NCBI GenBank assembly: GCA_017443805.1
Contig: JAFSXY010000009.1
Span: 1 to 52,962, forward strand
DNA length: 52,962 nt
Direction of reading: 5' to 3'
DNA from: Clostridia bacterium
GTDB taxonomy: Bacteria; Bacillota; Clostridia; Oscillospirales; Acutalibacteraceae
The notes under the pieces are model-generated. The model was given only the letters and a program-made list of their open reading frames with translations. It did no database searches and had not been told where the DNA came from. Made by a program: the position numbers and the translations under genes. The first letter of the stretch is position 1. Every line of letters begins with the position of its first letter. Shown piece by piece: positions 9,196 through 16,932 of the stretch.

Positions 9196-11016
9196 ATGAA
9201 AAGAAAAAGTTTGCAGCGGCGCCTTACGTGCATGCTGCTTTGTGCCGCGGTCCTGTGTTTTGCCGCCTGCGGCAGAAATTCGTATCATCCGACGCCGGGC
9301 GAGGATCTGCCTCAAACGCCATTTTCCGTTGTTCCGACGTCTGAGGCGGACGAGGCGGACGCTTTGTCCCTTGTGCTTCCCTTTAACGCCGTGTACCGTT
9401 ATTTCGGCGGAAGCGAAACGGAGGACCTCCGCGTTTACCGTTTCGGCAACGAGCCGACCTATTTTGAATGGATGGCGCGCAAGCTTGCCTGGACGAGGGA
9501 CGACGCCTATCTCGGGGAGCTGAAGGAAAAGATCGTATCCTTCCCGCAGACGGACAACGGCTATCTCTGGTCTTGGGGCACTTCCGTTTATTGGCCCACC
9601 GGAAATGGAGAGCTGCATTACGACGGGCTGTTCCGCTACGTTTCCGCCGTTGCGGAGATCCTGCGCTGGACCGGAGATCTTTCTTTTCTTGAGGCGGTCG
9701 ACGGGACCACGTACGGGGATGATAAGGCGGTCGACGCGTCGGAAGGGCGCACGGTGTACGAAAAGTGTGCCGCCGCGTTGTCGTATGCAAAAAACCTGCT
9801 GCGCGGCGAGACGGGCGTCATTACGCTGACGGAGGCCTCCGCCTTTCTTGCCGACGGCATAACCCGGTTCGACCTGAACGAAGACGGTAAAACCGTCTGG
9901 AACAACACGGGAAAAGCGGGCTCTTCCTCTTCCAACTATTGGGATAATCTCTGTTTCGGAAATCAGGACGCCTATGAGACGGCGCTTTATTATCATGCGC
10001 TGCGGGATATGGCGGATATCGAGCGTATGCGCCGGAACCCCGCCGGCGCGGCGGCCTGCGAAGAAACGGCAAAAACCGTGCGCGCCGCCTTTAACGAGAC
10101 CTTTTGGAGCGAAGAGACCGGGCGGTATATTGCCTGTGTCGATACGGACGGCAGACGCCGGGACCCTGGGCTGACCTTTTTGAACACCGAGGCGCTGTGC
10201 TACGGGCTCGGCGACGCCGAAAAAGCGGAAAAAATCTTTTCGTGGATCGACGGCGAACGAATAATCCCCGGCGATACGCTGACGGGGGCGTCCGTTCTCA
10301 GTTATACGCAGGTCCTCAACCGCGCGCTGGACCGGAAAGAGATCCTGCAGGAATACCGTTTTGCGCCGGTCACCAACACCGTCAGCATTGAGGCGCTTTC
10401 GGGCGACGGCGTGCCGTGGTGGTTCTCTTTGGAGGGCGCCATCAATGTGGGAAAGGACGGCAACGCAGCCTTCGGAAAGCATCTCGAAAACGGCGGGTAT
10501 ATCTTTTATACCGTTTATTATGAACTGTCCGCCCGTGCGGAATACCTCGGCGCCCGGAGCGTCGCCCGGCGGGCGCAGGAACTGAACGACGTCTACCGGT
10601 ATAACGGCTTTGATTCCGACGTAGGCGGCTGGGTAGAGGGACTTGTCGGCGAATTCCCGGAAAACGGGCTTGTTTCCCGTGTTTTCCTTTCGTCTCTTGC
10701 GGGCGTTACGGCGCAGGCAGACGGCCTGACCGTCGCCCCGCGTTTGCCGGCGTCCGTAAAATCATTCGGCGTACACGCCCTGCGGTACCGCGGCGCCGAT
10801 GCGGAGCTCGAGGTGGAAAAGAACGGTCTTTCGCTGCTTTCTTCGTCCGCGCTTTCCGGTACGCTCCGCTTTTATCCCGCGAACGCGGGGACCTATACCG
10901 TTGTCCTGACGGATGCCGACGGAAAGGAAAAAGAATTTCCTTTCGCCGTTGCCTCCGGCGAACCGCTGGAGATCGCTCTGACCGGCAGTACGGCGGTCAC
11001 TATAAAGATCTCCTGA
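9196..11016 (+). CDS. Lipoprotein six-hairpin glycoside hydrolase-like enzyme
   Basis: A lipoprotein signal with lipobox FAAC near residue 24 would anchor it outside the membrane. The body reads as an (alpha/alpha)6-barrel glycoside hydrolase of the GH63/GH78-like type: SNYWDNLCFGNQDAYE near residue 245, and a GRYIACVDTDG ... TFLNTEALCYGL block, followed by a C-terminal beta-sandwich (residues about 515-606). The exact GH family and substrate cannot be assigned. Only 57 nt separate it from the CHAP gene, with no promoter or terminator visible, so the two are probably co-transcribed. Unlike its neighbours it lacks the C-terminal tail, consistent with lipid anchoring instead. Confidence 0.7.
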   Translation: MKRKSLQRRLTCMLLCAAVLCFAACGRNSYHPTPGEDLPQTPFSVVPTSEADEADALSLVLPFNAVYRYFGGSETEDLRVYRFGNEPTYFEWMARKLAWTRDDAYLGELKEKIVSFPQTDNGYLWSWGTSVYWPTGNGELHYDGLFRYVSAVAEILRWTGDLSFLEAVDGTTYGDDKAVDASEGRTVYEKCAAALSYAKNLLRGETGVITLTEASAFLADGITRFDLNEDGKTVWNNTGKAGSSSSNYWDNLCFGNQDAYETALYYHALRDMADIERMRRNPAGAAACEETAKTVRAAFNETFWSEETGRYIACVDTDGRRRDPGLTFLNTEALCYGLGDAEKAEKIFSWIDGERIIPGDTLTGASVLSYTQVLNRALDRKEILQEYRFAPVTNTVSIEALSGDGVPWWFSLEGAINVGKDGNAAFGKHLENGGYIFYTVYYELSARAEYLGARSVARRAQELNDVYRYNGFDSDVGGWVEGLVGEFPENGLVSRVFLSSLAGVTAQADGLTVAPRLPASVKSFGVHALRYRGADAELEVEKNGLSLLSSSALSGTLRFYPANAGTYTVVLTDADGKEKEFPFAVASGEPLEIALTGSTAVTIKIS

Positions 11017-11040
11017 TCCGGCGTTTTTGTCGGCAGTCCG

Positions 11041-11078
11041 GGCATGTAAACTTCGGTTTACATGCCTGTGTTTTTTTT
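11041..11078 (+). terminator. Intrinsic terminator after the glycoside hydrolase gene
   Basis: GGCATGTAAAC (11041-11051) and its perfect complement (11056-11066) around a TTCG tetraloop, then a T-run at 11071-11078. Confidence 0.92.
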
Positions 11079-11092
11079 GCACTGCTGCGGTC

Positions 11093-11121
11093 TTGACAGC
11101 GTTTTCCACCTTTGTTAAAAT
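11093..11121 (+). promoter_or_regulatory. Strong sigma-A promoter for the PHP-domain gene
   Basis: Perfect TTGACA (11093-11098), 17-nt spacer and TAAAAT (11116-11121), 15 nt after the preceding terminator. Confidence 0.85.
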
Positions 11122-11154
11122 GGAACCGAAGGTTAGAACAAAGGGGATGTATTT

Positions 11155-12642
11155 ATGAAACGGATGAAAAAAACGTTGGCGGTTTGTCTGGCGGCGGTGC
11201 TTGCGTTGCTTTCCTGTCTGCCGGCGCTGGCTGCGGCAGCGCCCGTACGCTGGTCTGTCACAAGCCCTTACGACGCGGTGGACTGGGATACCTGGGGCGC
11301 TTATAAGTTTCAGCCTCACTGCCACACGAACGCGTCGGACGGTTATCCCACCATCCACGAGTTCGTGCAGCGGCACTACGATCTGGATTACGACGTCGTT
11401 GCGCTGACCGATCACGGCACTTTGAACCGCGGCTGGAACGCGCAGCCGGACCTTGTGCCTTTGATGCGCCTTATAAAAAAAGAACGCACGCAGCTGGCGG
11501 ATATCATCCCGCTGACGGCGGAGGAATATACGGCGGTCCTTTCCGGCACGGCTGCGTCGGAGACCCGCACGCATCAAAACGGCATGCTGGATGTGCCGCT
11601 GGGTATCGAGCTGAACATGGCGACGCCCGTTGCGGACTGTCACCTGACCGGTTACTGGGCGGAATACGGACAGGGCCTTGCCGGCGTATACGGCGATTAC
11701 GAAACGCCCTCCAACGGCGTGAAAGAGGCGGGCGGCATTTCCATGCTCGCGCACGTGGGCGAATACGTGTATACGAAAAAGGACAGCGCTGACCACGTGG
11801 GACAAAAAATCGACGAATATTACGTCAATAAATTTGCCCGTCTATTCCTGGACAACGCGGGATCGAGCGTCGGCATGGGCGTCAATTCCGCCACGGATGC
11901 ACACACCCGCTGCGACCGTATCCTTTACGATCAGGTCCTGCAGAAGACGATTCCCAACGGCGTTACGCCGTGGGCGTTCTGTTTTTCGGACGCGCATTCC
12001 TTAAGCTGCGAGAACGACGCGTACACCATGCTTTTAATGGATACCTTTGATCTGGAGCACGTGCGCTCGGCAATGGAAAAGGGCGCTGCTTTCGCGGTGT
12101 CGCATTATTCCAACGGCGTGGAGTTAAACGGCATGGAAGAGCTGCCGGGTTACCGGGACGACGCACAGCTTTACAACGATCCCGCCTACGTGGACTGCAA
12201 CGACACGCCCATGGTCACGCGCATTTCGGTGGATGAGGAAGCCGGGATGATCACCGTGGAGGGCGAACACTTTGACCGGATCACGTGGGTGTCGGACTGC
12301 AACGTCATCTTAAGAGAAGAAAACATTACGTCCGGCACGGCGACGCTTTCCTTAAACGACACTGCGCTCCTTGCCGAACCGAACCTCTACGTCCGCTTTT
12401 ATATCACGGGGCCTTACGGTATTTGCTACTCCCAGCCCTTTACGATCTTGCGGGAAGGGCAGACTCTGGAGCCGGTGGAGGTGCCTGCCACGCACGATAT
12501 CTCCACCCGTCTGCGTACGTTTGTCACAGTGCTGGACTGGCTGTTTTTCAAGTGGAACGCGCTTGTCTGGCTGTTTAAGTATTTTGGCCTCGGCTACGAT
12601 CCCATCCGGCAGAACGTTGACGCTGTGAAAAGCCTGTTTTGA
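11155..12642 (+). CDS. Secreted PHP-domain phosphoesterase-like protein
   Basis: Signal peptide (residues 1 to about 24), then a PHP metal-dependent phosphoesterase domain: HCHTNASDG with His55 and His57, VALTDHGTL with Asp86 and His87, then GGISMLAHVGEY, NSATDAHTR and FSDAHS, which together supply the trinuclear metal ligands. PHP enzymes hydrolyse phosphoesters; a secreted one suggests scavenging phosphate from extracellular substrates. A C-terminal beta domain (about residues 345-440) precedes a hydrophobic tail (DWLFFKWNALVWLFKYFGLG) of the type shared by other secreted proteins here, though it extends 17 residues further. The substrate is unknown. Confidence 0.82.
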   Translation: MKRMKKTLAVCLAAVLALLSCLPALAAAAPVRWSVTSPYDAVDWDTWGAYKFQPHCHTNASDGYPTIHEFVQRHYDLDYDVVALTDHGTLNRGWNAQPDLVPLMRLIKKERTQLADIIPLTAEEYTAVLSGTAASETRTHQNGMLDVPLGIELNMATPVADCHLTGYWAEYGQGLAGVYGDYETPSNGVKEAGGISMLAHVGEYVYTKKDSADHVGQKIDEYYVNKFARLFLDNAGSSVGMGVNSATDAHTRCDRILYDQVLQKTIPNGVTPWAFCFSDAHSLSCENDAYTMLLMDTFDLEHVRSAMEKGAAFAVSHYSNGVELNGMEELPGYRDDAQLYNDPAYVDCNDTPMVTRISVDEEAGMITVEGEHFDRITWVSDCNVILREENITSGTATLSLNDTALLAEPNLYVRFYITGPYGICYSQPFTILREGQTLEPVEVPATHDISTRLRTFVTVLDWLFFKWNALVWLFKYFGLGYDPIRQNVDAVKSLF

Positions 12643-12730
12643 TATAAAAAGTGATTACCGCTGCACTTGCGAAAACAAGGACGGATATCAGGCGGTAAAA
12701 GGACCGGTCCCTGTCTTTTTTTCTGCGGGC

Positions 12731-12759
12731 TTGACAGTATTTTCGGCGTTTGATAGAAT
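12731..12759 (+). promoter_or_regulatory. Sigma-A promoter for the alpha/beta hydrolase gene
   Basis: Perfect TTGACA (12731-12736), 17-nt spacer and TAGAAT (12754-12759). Confidence 0.8.
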
Positions 12760-12810
12760 AAAATCACATATAAAATAAAGGAAAATATTCTTTCTCAAAA
12801 GGAGTTTTTT

Positions 12811-13827
12811 ATGGTCGGTTTACATCCGTGGCAGAACGAGATCAACGTGCTTTCTTCTCTTTCTCCGTCGATGCGCATAACGGAAAACGAGACGCTGTCC
12901 GACTGGCAAGAAGCCGCGCGGAAAAAGCTGCGCGAACTGCTGGGTCTGGCGTATTTTCACCGCTGCGAGGATCTTTTCCGTATAGAAAACACACAGAAAA
13001 AAGGATGTTGGACTGAAACGCGCTTTGTTTTTCAAACGGAACAGGGGTATTTTGTGCCCTGTATTTTCGTAAAACCCAAAAAGCCGCGCTCTTCGCCGCC
13101 CCCGGTGATGATCTGCCTGCAGGGACACTCCACGGGCATGCACAATTCTTTCGGGATCACGAAATACCCCGGCGACAGAGGAGGAGAGGAGAACGGCGAC
13201 CGCGATTTTGCGGTGCAGTGCGCAAAACTGGGGCTTTGCGCCGTCACGGTGGAGCAGCGCTGCTTCGGGGAATGCGGCGGCACGCCGAAGCCCGACTGCT
13301 ATTCCACGGCGATGACCGCCATCCTTTCCGGCCGGACGCTGCTGGGCGGCAGAGTGTGGGATATAGGCCGCGTGATCGATATGCTGGAAACACATTTTGC
13401 GGACGTCTGCGACACGGATAAAATCTACTGTATGGGCAATTCCGGCGGCGGCACGGCGACGATCTACGCGGCCGCGATGGATACGCGCATCAAAGGGGCG
13501 ATCCCGTCCTGTGCGTTTTGCACGTTTGTTGATTCCATCGGAGACAAGTACCACTGCGCGTGCAACTACGTGCCGGGCATCGCAAGGTATTTCGGTATGG
13601 CGGAGCTTTGCGGCCTCATCGCGCCGCGCCCCTTGACGGTGGTCACGGGCAAAACGGATCCCATTTTTCCCTCGGACGCCGCTGCGGCGGAATTTAAGCT
13701 CGTACGCGATCTCTATTACGCAAAAGCGGGCGCTTCCGACAAATGCGCGCAGGTGATCGGCGACGGCGGCCACCGGTTTTACAAGGCGGACGCCTGGCCC
13801 GTGTTTTTCGGCATGACGGAGAAATGA
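12811..13827 (+). CDS. Alpha/beta hydrolase, acetyl-xylan-esterase/dienelactone-hydrolase-like
   Basis: 338 residues, no signal peptide, so cytoplasmic. The alpha/beta-hydrolase triad is readable: nucleophile Ser211 in GNSGGG, acid Asp283 in GKTDPIF and His321 in GDGGHRF; the oxyanion region is MICLQGHSTGMHN. The pattern fits large bacterial esterases (Abhydrolase_7 / acetyl xylan esterase-like) that act on acetylated sugars or small esters. AAAAGGAG precedes the ATG. It is monocistronic, with its own promoter and terminator. Unusually Cys-rich around residues 230-255 (CAFC, CACN). Confidence 0.8.
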   Translation: MVGLHPWQNEINVLSSLSPSMRITENETLSDWQEAARKKLRELLGLAYFHRCEDLFRIENTQKKGCWTETRFVFQTEQGYFVPCIFVKPKKPRSSPPPVMICLQGHSTGMHNSFGITKYPGDRGGEENGDRDFAVQCAKLGLCAVTVEQRCFGECGGTPKPDCYSTAMTAILSGRTLLGGRVWDIGRVIDMLETHFADVCDTDKIYCMGNSGGGTATIYAAAMDTRIKGAIPSCAFCTFVDSIGDKYHCACNYVPGIARYFGMAELCGLIAPRPLTVVTGKTDPIFPSDAAAAEFKLVRDLYYAKAGASDKCAQVIGDGGHRFYKADAWPVFFGMTEK

Positions 13828-13860
13828 GTTTAGAGTTTTGAGAATTGCAAAAAAAAATAA

Positions 13861-13908
13861 ACCGGAAGCAGAGAGGAAAAGAACCAAAATCTGCTTTCGG
13901 TTTTTTTG
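13861..13908 (+). terminator. Intrinsic terminator after the alpha/beta hydrolase
   Basis: ACCGGAAGCAGA (13861-13872) pairs with 13890-13901 with one G-U wobble; a T7 run follows. Confidence 0.88.
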
Positions 13909-13965
13909 TTTGCCAGGAAACTTCTCGTTTTCTATCAAATAAAAATGATGATAATGCCCGCCGAT

Positions 13966-14042
13966 TGTCCCTTCGGGACCGGTGATGACGTATACGAAAG
14001 CGGAATTTCTGCGCCGCAAGGCGCTGCGGCGCAGCCGCTTTC
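13966..14042. repeat. Palindromic intergenic repeat, family E copy 1
   Basis: The 47-bp core (13996-14042) starts GAAAGCGG and ends CCGCTTTC and folds into a long imperfect hairpin. Its reverse complement matches 15952-15998 at 43 of 47 positions by eye. A smaller GTCCCTTCGGGAC hairpin and a TGATGACG linker adjoin it. It abuts the stop codon of the broken gene to its right. Confidence 0.75.
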
Positions 14043-14496
14043 TTATCGCACGGAGGCGGTCAATGTATCCATGGCGTTGAGCAGCGTGCGCGCTGTGTTC
14101 GGCCCGACGGAATTCGTTTCCTCATAATGCGTCCTGCCGAACTGGTCCTTGCAGATATCAAAAAAGCCCAGCCACTCGTTGTTCAGAAAATCGTTGTCGG
14201 GAATGATACATGTCGTCCAGCACGCCCTCGGCAGGATTGTCGGAGTTATATCCGGCGATATAGTATTTTATTTCCCCTACGTCTTCCGGCGTCAGGACGG
14301 CTTTGGCAAAACCGACCGTCCACGTTTCGCCGGTTTGGGAGGCAAACGTTTCATCGCCCGGCAGCATATATTTTGCCGCCTCTTCCGGTGTGGTGAACGC
14401 TGCGCTGGGAGAGAGGATGAAAATGATGAGCGCCGCCAAAACGGAAATCAGTTTTTTGACCGCGGCGGGCAGGCCGATCAGACGCAAAAAAGAAAT
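14043..14496 (-). pseudogene. Broken secreted ceramidase-like gene
   Basis: Minus-strand reading gives a signal-peptide-like start (LISVLAALIIFILSPSAAF) then ETWTVGFAKAVLTPEDV and KYYIAGYNSDNPAEGVLDDMY, which resembles the N-terminus of neutral ceramidase-like proteins. The frame then stops at 14158, while the next frame continues sensibly as IPDNDFLNNEWLGFFDICKD and on to a stop at 14043. A frameshift, and probably loss of the whole central catalytic region, lies near 14210. GGAGG (14504-14508 on the minus strand) sits 7 nt before an ATT codon (14494-14496), so the original start may also be mutated; a TTG at 14485-14487 is the only remaining start. Confidence 0.65.
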
Positions 14497-14531
14497 GGGA
14501 ATACCTCCGATAAAAAGTCATGTGAAAGCTA

Positions 14532-14560
14532 TTGACAGTCACATGAACCTATGATATAAT
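14532..14560 (+). promoter_or_regulatory. Consensus sigma-A promoter for the small membrane protein pair
   Basis: Perfect TTGACA (14532-14537), 17-nt spacer, perfect TATAAT (14555-14560), the strongest promoter in the window. It implies the downstream small proteins are abundantly transcribed. Confidence 0.9.
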
Positions 14561-14611
14561 CATTAGACGTTAAGGGAACACGCACAAAAAAAAGACAAGG
14601 AGGGACCTCTG

Positions 14612-14893
14612 ATGACAATGTTTCCTGTAATGCAAGCGTTTTCCGCTTCGATCTACGGCTCGGATTACAGCGGCGGCTCCGCGAAAGCAGTGTTTATTCT
14701 GAAAGGGTTGTTTTATATCGGACTCGGCCTGTTTTTGATCCTGCGCGCCAGAGAGAACGCCGAAGAGCATCTGCGTTGGGTAACGGACGACGATGCAACG
14801 CCCTCCGAGGGCGCGGTCTTCCGGAATCGTTTGGGCGGTTTTATTCTCGCAGGAGCCGGCCTTTTCTGCCTCGTACTGACAATCGCATTATAG
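14612..14893 (+). CDS. Small two-TM membrane protein with TDDDxTPSE motif (copy 1)
   Basis: 93 residues. An N-terminal TM helix (about 28-45) and a C-terminal TM helix (about 74-92) flank a short soluble loop LRWVTDDDATPSEGAVFRNR. It is clearly paralogous to the product of 15015-15338, which has the same loop. I do not recognise a named family. A consensus promoter and AAGGAGGG ribosome binding site point to high expression. Role unknown; small membrane proteins of this kind may modulate a larger partner, but nothing here shows which. Confidence 0.8.
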   Translation: MTMFPVMQAFSASIYGSDYSGGSAKAVFILKGLFYIGLGLFLILRARENAEEHLRWVTDDDATPSEGAVFRNRLGGFILAGAGLFCLVLTIAL

Positions 14894-14949
14894 ATATAAG
14901 CCGATTTGCCGTCGGGAAGGCGGAGAACGGAGATCGTTCCGGAATAAGC

Positions 14950-14998
14950 TTCCGGAAAAACAAAGGGACGGACAGGGTAAAACCGTGTCCGTCCCGGA
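14950..14998 (+). promoter_or_regulatory. Strong hairpin between the paralogous membrane genes
   Basis: GGGACGGACA (14965-14974) and its perfect complement (14986-14995) form a 10-bp stem, extended by TTCCGG/CCGGAA-type bases outside. No T-run follows; the next gene's ribosome binding site (AAGAAGGAG) comes at once. It may be an RNA processing or stability element or a partial terminator. Confidence 0.5.
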
Positions 14999-15014
14999 AA
15001 GAAGGAGATATAGT

Positions 15015-15338
15015 ATGCTGATCCATATGCTGCAGGCAGTTTATTATCCCGGCGATTATATGAACTACGGTACCGCAGATGATGATTATCGTTACATCCT
15101 TGTTGTGTTTTGTCTCGTGCTGCAGGCTCTGATTCTCATCGGTATCGGCCTGTACGGCGTGCGGCGTCCGGAGGACGCCGTCATGCGTCGTCTGCGTTGG
15201 GATACGGATGACGACGTAACTCCCTCTGAGAATGCAATCTTCCGCGCCAGGGCAGGCGGCGTCATTCTGCTCATTTGCGGCGCAATATGCGTTATTTTTG
15301 CGATCTTGATCGCCGTATTCGGTCAGTCCGCCTTTTGA
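15015..15338 (+). CDS. Small two-TM membrane protein with TDDDxTPSE motif (copy 2)
   Basis: 107 residues from the ATG at 15015, which follows GAAGGAGA. Two TM helices (about 27-47 and 77-102) flank LRWDTDDDVTPSENAIFRAR, matching the loop of the preceding gene product. The N-terminus is rich in Tyr and acidic residues (YYPGDYMNYGTADDDYRY). It likely arose by tandem duplication and shares the upstream promoter, with an intervening hairpin. Its last 16 nt overlap the convergent gene on the minus strand. Function unknown. Confidence 0.8.
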   Translation: MLIHMLQAVYYPGDYMNYGTADDDYRYILVVFCLVLQALILIGIGLYGVRRPEDAVMRRLRWDTDDDVTPSENAIFRARAGGVILLICGAICVIFAILIAVFGQSAF

Positions 15339-15853
15339 TCGGTCAGAACCGATCTGACCTTTTCGGGCGAAAAGTAGCTTTCGCAGTATTCCATGGGGTA
15401 GCCCGTTTCCCGGCAGAGCGCTTCGGCGATCTGCACGGCACGTGAAAAAGACGCTTCGTCGTCCGGGACCAGCGCGTTTGCCTCGCGGCATCTCTCAATG
15501 AATGCCGCTTCGGGGAAGGCGCAGCCGCCCGTCTTTAATTGTTCGTAAAAGCGCCGGAGGGCATCCTGCCCTTCGGCTCTTTTTTTGTTGACGCGCCGGT
15601 TTTCACGCAAGGCGTCCAAAACAACGCACAGCACCGTGATTCCGATCAGCCACAGCAGGGCGGTCAGAATATGGAACCACCTTGAAAACCGTTCTCCCAC
15701 AAAGAAAAACACGGCGCCAAGGCCAAACGAAGCGAGCAGGGCGCCGGCGTTTGCCCATTTGCGCCGGACAAGCGTCACGGTCGCCGGATGGAGTTTCGTG
15801 CCGTCGATCGTTTTCTGAATTTCCTGTCCTTTATAAAAATCGGTTGTTTCCAT
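15323..15853 (-). CDS. Two-TM membrane protein of unknown function
   Basis: 176 residues. A short N-terminal cytoplasmic part precedes two TM helices (about 35-53 and 60-80, LLASFGLGAVFFFVGE and FHILTALLWLIGITVLCVV), then a charged helical C-terminal domain (about 85-176) with RRVNKKRAEGQDALRRFYEQ. Start at 15853 preceded by AGGAAG. The gene ends tail-to-tail with the plus-strand small membrane gene, overlapping it by 16 nt. I recognise no family; the cytoplasmic helical domain could bind a partner. Confidence 0.7.
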   Translation of the reverse strand: METTDFYKGQEIQKTIDGTKLHPATVTLVRRKWANAGALLASFGLGAVFFFVGERFSRWFHILTALLWLIGITVLCVVLDALRENRRVNKKRAEGQDALRRFYEQLKTGGCAFPEAAFIERCREANALVPDDEASFSRAVQIAEALCRETGYPMEYCESYFSPEKVRSVLTDQKAD

Positions 15854-15951
15854 TTGTCTCTTCCTTTTTTGTCTGTAACGGATATATCATACTACGGCCT
15901 TTTGGTTTTTGCAAGAGCTTTTCTTTTTGTCTGCCACGCAGGCGTGAACAA

Positions 15952-15998
15952 GAAAGCGGCTGTGCCGCAGCGCCAGGCGGCGCAGGAATTCCGCTTTC
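15952..15998. repeat. Palindromic intergenic repeat, family E copy 2
   Basis: A 47-bp element starting GAAAGCGG and ending CCGCTTTC, in the opposite orientation to the copy at 13996-14042 and differing from it at about four positions. Smaller hairpins flank it (GCCACGCAGGCGTG at 15932-15945). It lies between two minus-strand genes, on the 3' side of the one at 16093. Confidence 0.75.
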
Positions 15999-16045
15999 GC
16001 GTACGACATCGCCGTTGCCTGCAGGGCAAAATCGGCAGGTGTTAA

Positions 16046-16070
16046 GAAAGAGACGGTCTTGCTGACCGTC
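16046..16070 (-). terminator. Probable terminator of the six-TM protein gene
   Basis: On the minus strand GACGGTC (16070-16064) pairs with GACCGTC (16058-16052), with extra G-C pairs outside, followed by TCTTTCTT. Confidence 0.6.
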
Positions 16071-16092
16071 CCTTTGCGGTATATCTGCGTCG

Positions 16093-16740
16093 TTAAATGA
16101 TACCCAGCGGGACCAGGACGGCAAGTAAGACCGCCACGGCGCCCCAGAGGCAAATAAGAAAACGCTTCTGTGTTTTGCGCGGCTTGTCGTAGATCAGGTT
16201 GGCCGCGAGGAAAAAGGGAATGTAGGTGGTAATAAAGACCGGCAGCGCGCCCCACCATTTGTACACCCAGATAAACGCCGGCGTGGAGGCGAGGAAAATT
16301 TCGAACACCGAGAAGAACAGCGCGTTCCCGATGGCGAACACGATGCGGTTGTTGACGCCGAGGATTTTTTTGTTTTTGTCCTCCGGTAATAGTCCCACAC
16401 TCATAAAGCCCGCCACGGAAAACATCAGCGATAATTCCCACGAGACGCCCACAAGCAGGATAAAGCTGGTGCTTTCGGGAGATACGTGCCATAATGCGTA
16501 GCCGGAAAAATGGCAGATCACGGCGTTTGCGATCTCATACAGCCAGTGCACGCCGTACAGCGCCAGCGCCGCCGCCATGCCGTTGTAGTTTTTCTTTTTC
16601 CACTGCGGGATCCAGATCCCCACGATCACGACCGCAAGCAACGCGATAAAGGTCCAGTTGAAGTTCGCCGTACTGCGCACCGCGTTTTTCGCGGCGTCGG
16701 CAGCAGCCATCGCAGCGGCGGAACCGTCTCCGAATAACAT
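16093..16740 (-). CDS. Integral membrane protein, about six TM helices, unknown function
   Basis: 215 residues with hydrophobic segments near 30-45, 53-75, 88-108, 128-150, 155-178 and 192-213, and few charged residues outside the loops. AGAGGAG precedes the ATG and a promoter lies just upstream. It is divergent from the ChbG/YdjC deacetylase gene. I recognise no signature motif. Conserved-looking loop residues include HWLYEIANAVICHFSGYALW and PEDKNKKILGVNNR. A transporter or sensor role would be a guess. Confidence 0.75.
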   Translation of the reverse strand: MLFGDGSAAAMAAADAAKNAVRSTANFNWTFIALLAVVIVGIWIPQWKKKNYNGMAAALALYGVHWLYEIANAVICHFSGYALWHVSPESTSFILLVGVSWELSLMFSVAGFMSVGLLPEDKNKKILGVNNRIVFAIGNALFFSVFEIFLASTPAFIWVYKWWGALPVFITTYIPFFLAANLIYDKPRKTQKRFLICLWGAVAVLLAVLVPLGII

Positions 16741-16776
16741 AAAACCACACTCCTCTTTTTTTTATTTGGTAATTCC

Positions 16777-16804
16777 ATTTTACCATATTTCCGGATTTTG
16801 TAAA
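16777..16804 (-). promoter_or_regulatory. Promoter for the six-TM membrane protein gene
   Basis: Read on the minus strand: TTTACA (16804-16799), 16-nt spacer, TAAAAT (16782-16777). Confidence 0.6.
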
Positions 16805-16863
16805 GCGCAAATTCGAGCTCCGGCCGTCGGTGGTTGTTTCTCTCTTTTTTTTCGAAACGGAAA

Positions 16864-16892
16864 TTGACAACGGCGGCGGAATTTGGCATAAT
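16864..16892 (+). promoter_or_regulatory. Promoter for the ChbG/YdjC gene
   Basis: Perfect TTGACA (16864-16869), 17-nt spacer, CATAAT (16887-16892). The start near 16900 excludes the longer frame beginning at 16834. Confidence 0.75.
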
Positions 16893-16932
16893 AGAATGCG
16901 TAAAAAAAGCTGCAGAGAGGCTGAAAAAGGGT

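Noticed and set aside
7819..10482. Long open frame of 887 codons on the minus strand
   Set aside because: It lies antisense to the CHAP and glycoside hydrolase genes, which have clear signal peptides, motifs and ribosome binding sites. It has no family motif and reflects codon bias in G+C-rich sequence.
14127..14554. Plus-strand ORFs over 14.1-14.55 kb
   Set aside because: They are antisense to the broken ceramidase-like gene, whose two halves read as real protein on the minus strand.
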